From NCBI GenBank assembly GCA_018398765.1, contig JAHBMJ010002698.1, forward strand, positions 1 through 17,216: a stretch of DNA of 17,216 nt. Reading direction: 5' to 3'. The stretch comes from Chromera velia. Lineage: Eukaryota; Sar; Chromeraceae. Below are positions 15,770 through 17,216 of this stretch, in pieces. The notes beneath the pieces were generated by a model. It was not told the DNA's origin, did not search any database, and was given only the letters and a program-made list of their open reading frames with translations. Position numbers and translations under genes: made by a program. Numbering within the stretch: position 1 is the first letter of the stretch; the number at the start of each line of letters is the position of its first letter.

Positions 15770-17216
15770 TTGAAAGAATTGATTTCTGTAAGATCAATAA
15801 CGGGGCTCAGAATTGCCATGCTCAACGTGAAAAGTCTCTTAGACAGTATAGAGAGTGATGGCAGTCTGTTTGCCTGGCTTGAGGAGTTTGATGTGGTAAA
15901 CACGGTCCCCTACGCGCCCTCTTCAATACCCTCTTCACTCAGGCAAGAATTTCTCCTACCGAGAATGGGTTAGACAGCACCTTGGGGGAGGAAGAAGTGG
16001 TAGAGGCAGGAAGGAAGCGTTAGAACAGGACAAGGATACCGGGGGGGTCGCTGTCCTAATTCAGAAGTCTTTAAGAGGCCGACTAAGGCCTAAGATCGAA
16101 CTGGTTGGCCCATCCATGCTGCGTGCATCATTACGTGTTGGTAGATTCGATGCATACAGTAAGTCTTCTATTCTGCATGTGTTTGGAGTATATGTGCTAC
16201 ACGGACGGTCTCCTGGGAGAGGGGAGGCAGGCGGGGATCCAAGCCACTGGGAGCGCCTGACAGATGTATTGTCAGAAGTTCTTCTAGGGGAAAGGAGAAT
16301 TGTGACTGGTGATTTTAACGCTTACATCTCCGATGAGTTGCCAAAAGGAATCACTTGGGATAGGGGGGTACAAGATGAGAACGGAATCATTCAGGAAGAG
16401 AATGTATCAGGAGTAATCCATGCTTCGTCTTGCAACCAAAAAGTTGATCAGCAGAGCCGTTCTCTTTTAAAACTCTGTGAACTAACGAATCTTCTTCCTT
16501 TAAATGGTCTCTGCATTGATGGTTCTACCCCTGCTTGGAATGGGGAAGCACGCTCTTTCTCACGTGACTGCACCTTCCTCTAGAAAGGTAGAGGTCACAC
16601 TCTGATTGACTTTTTTCTCATTGATTCCCCCCTCCTCCGTGCTTGTACTCACCTCAATGTGAAACAGCCAGTAGAACTGTCTAGGCTCGACCATGCAGCT
16701 GTGTTACTTTCTCTGTCCCTTGTTGCTACCCCTTTCATTCCCCCTCAACAGCCAGACAGTAAAGAGAACTCCTTTTTATCTATCCTTCCCCTTCATCGCT
16801 CCATCAGATCCACTCCTGTCTCAAACGAGAAGCTTCTCCCCTCGGCTGCAGCAGCTGGTTAATTGGCTGAACAGCTATGGCCTGGACTTATGAAAATGGC
16901 TTGCGAAGCTGAAAACATTGATCTCTCTTCTTTTCTATCCGCTCCCCCCCCTCCACTGTCTGCTCCCAACTCATGTGAGCAACCGGTGCCCTTGTCTTTC
17001 TATGAACGGGAAAAGTTACTGCTGAAGGAATGGGAAACCACGTTGGCCGGCCCGACAAAAGAAATCAAGCGGAAGGATTTGGATGGTTAACAGGGCAGGG
17101 AAAAAGTGAGACAAAAGAAAAAGGCCGAATGGTTTGATAATAAATGCAAGGAAGCAGCAACACTTTGGAGGGAAGCAAGGAAGGCGTTGAACAAACTTGT
17201 GCAATCATGTGAGAAT
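15770..17216 (+). pseudogene. Decayed non-LTR (LINE) retrotransposon ORF2, APE-type endonuclease part
   Basis: The frame opens with GLRIAMLNVKSLLDSIE and LEEFDVV, the first strand of an APE-like endonuclease. It then shifts frame near 15897 and resumes as ETRSPTRPLQYP, GGVAVLIQKSL, FGVYVLHG, the catalytic core GDFNA (16308-16322) and RLDHAAV (about 16683-16706, the SDH-like histidine motif). Downstream, EWFDNKCKEA and LWREARKALNKL match the linker that precedes reverse transcriptase in LINE ORF2. In-frame stops occur at TAG 16581, TAA 16860 and TAA 17088, all in one frame. The element is on the plus strand, lacks a visible LTR, and continues past the window. These domains are known from LINE families in general; the specific clade is not determinable here. 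Confidence 0.75.

Noticed and set aside
15770-17216. Non-standard genetic code (UAR = Gln)
   Set aside because: Host genes here need no reassigned stops, and the retrotransposon also has a frameshift, so decay is the simpler explanation.
1-17216. CRISPR arrays, rRNA, intact tRNA genes, bacterial operons
   Set aside because: None was seen. The spliced genes and microsatellites are eukaryotic, and the only tRNA-like hint is a lone B-box-like word.

Overview
This is eukaryotic nuclear DNA. Split coding regions are joined by GT...AG introns, the introns carry long microsatellites, a non-LTR retrotransposon lies at one end, and there are no operons or bacterial start signals. The compact, intron-rich genes, the extended TTTC/GAAA tracts and the LINE would suit a chromerid-like or coccidian-like protist. 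That is a weak guess, because no rRNA, plastid or other diagnostic marker is present.

Layout. Bases 1-2586 hold no gene I can support. They contain degenerate G/T-rich telomere-like DNA, a 10-bp-phased CAAACC array with an inverted counterpart, and two identical 533-bp blocks separated by a single N (1783), which is probably an assembly join error. From about 11,774 down to 3,301 on the minus strand runs a long split gene, or two adjacent genes. Its 5' half encodes an IST1-like (ESCRT-III-associated, Vps4-regulator) domain. Its 3' half encodes at least four U1/matrin-like C2H2 fingers of the H-x5-H type, each near the 3' end of its own exon, mostly with phase-1 borders. A further long open exon lies at 2,587-3,264. 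I followed most junctions by hand with matching intron phases. Three remain unresolved: after 11,164, between 6,667 and 6,506, and between about 5,427 and 5,238.

A roughly 500-bp spacer (11,775-12,278) separates this gene from a divergent plus-strand gene at 12,279-15,054. That gene encodes a C3HC4 RING finger protein (probable E3 ubiquitin ligase) with a Ser/Pro-rich middle and coiled coils. Its RING is split by a 98-bp intron. After about 15,055 the sequence becomes more AT-rich. From 15,770 to the window end it reads as a decayed APE-type LINE endonuclease region, with one frameshift and three in-frame stops. The reverse transcriptase would lie beyond the window.

If the calls are right, the two genes fit membrane-remodelling/ESCRT and ubiquitin work respectively. 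Their divergent arrangement would allow co-regulation, but nothing in the sequence proves they cooperate. The most interesting candidates are the possible IST1-zinc-finger fusion with modular finger exons, the complementary (UUUC)n/(GAAA)n intron tracts flanking an IST1 exon, and a recurring set of possible 31-47 nt mini-introns.
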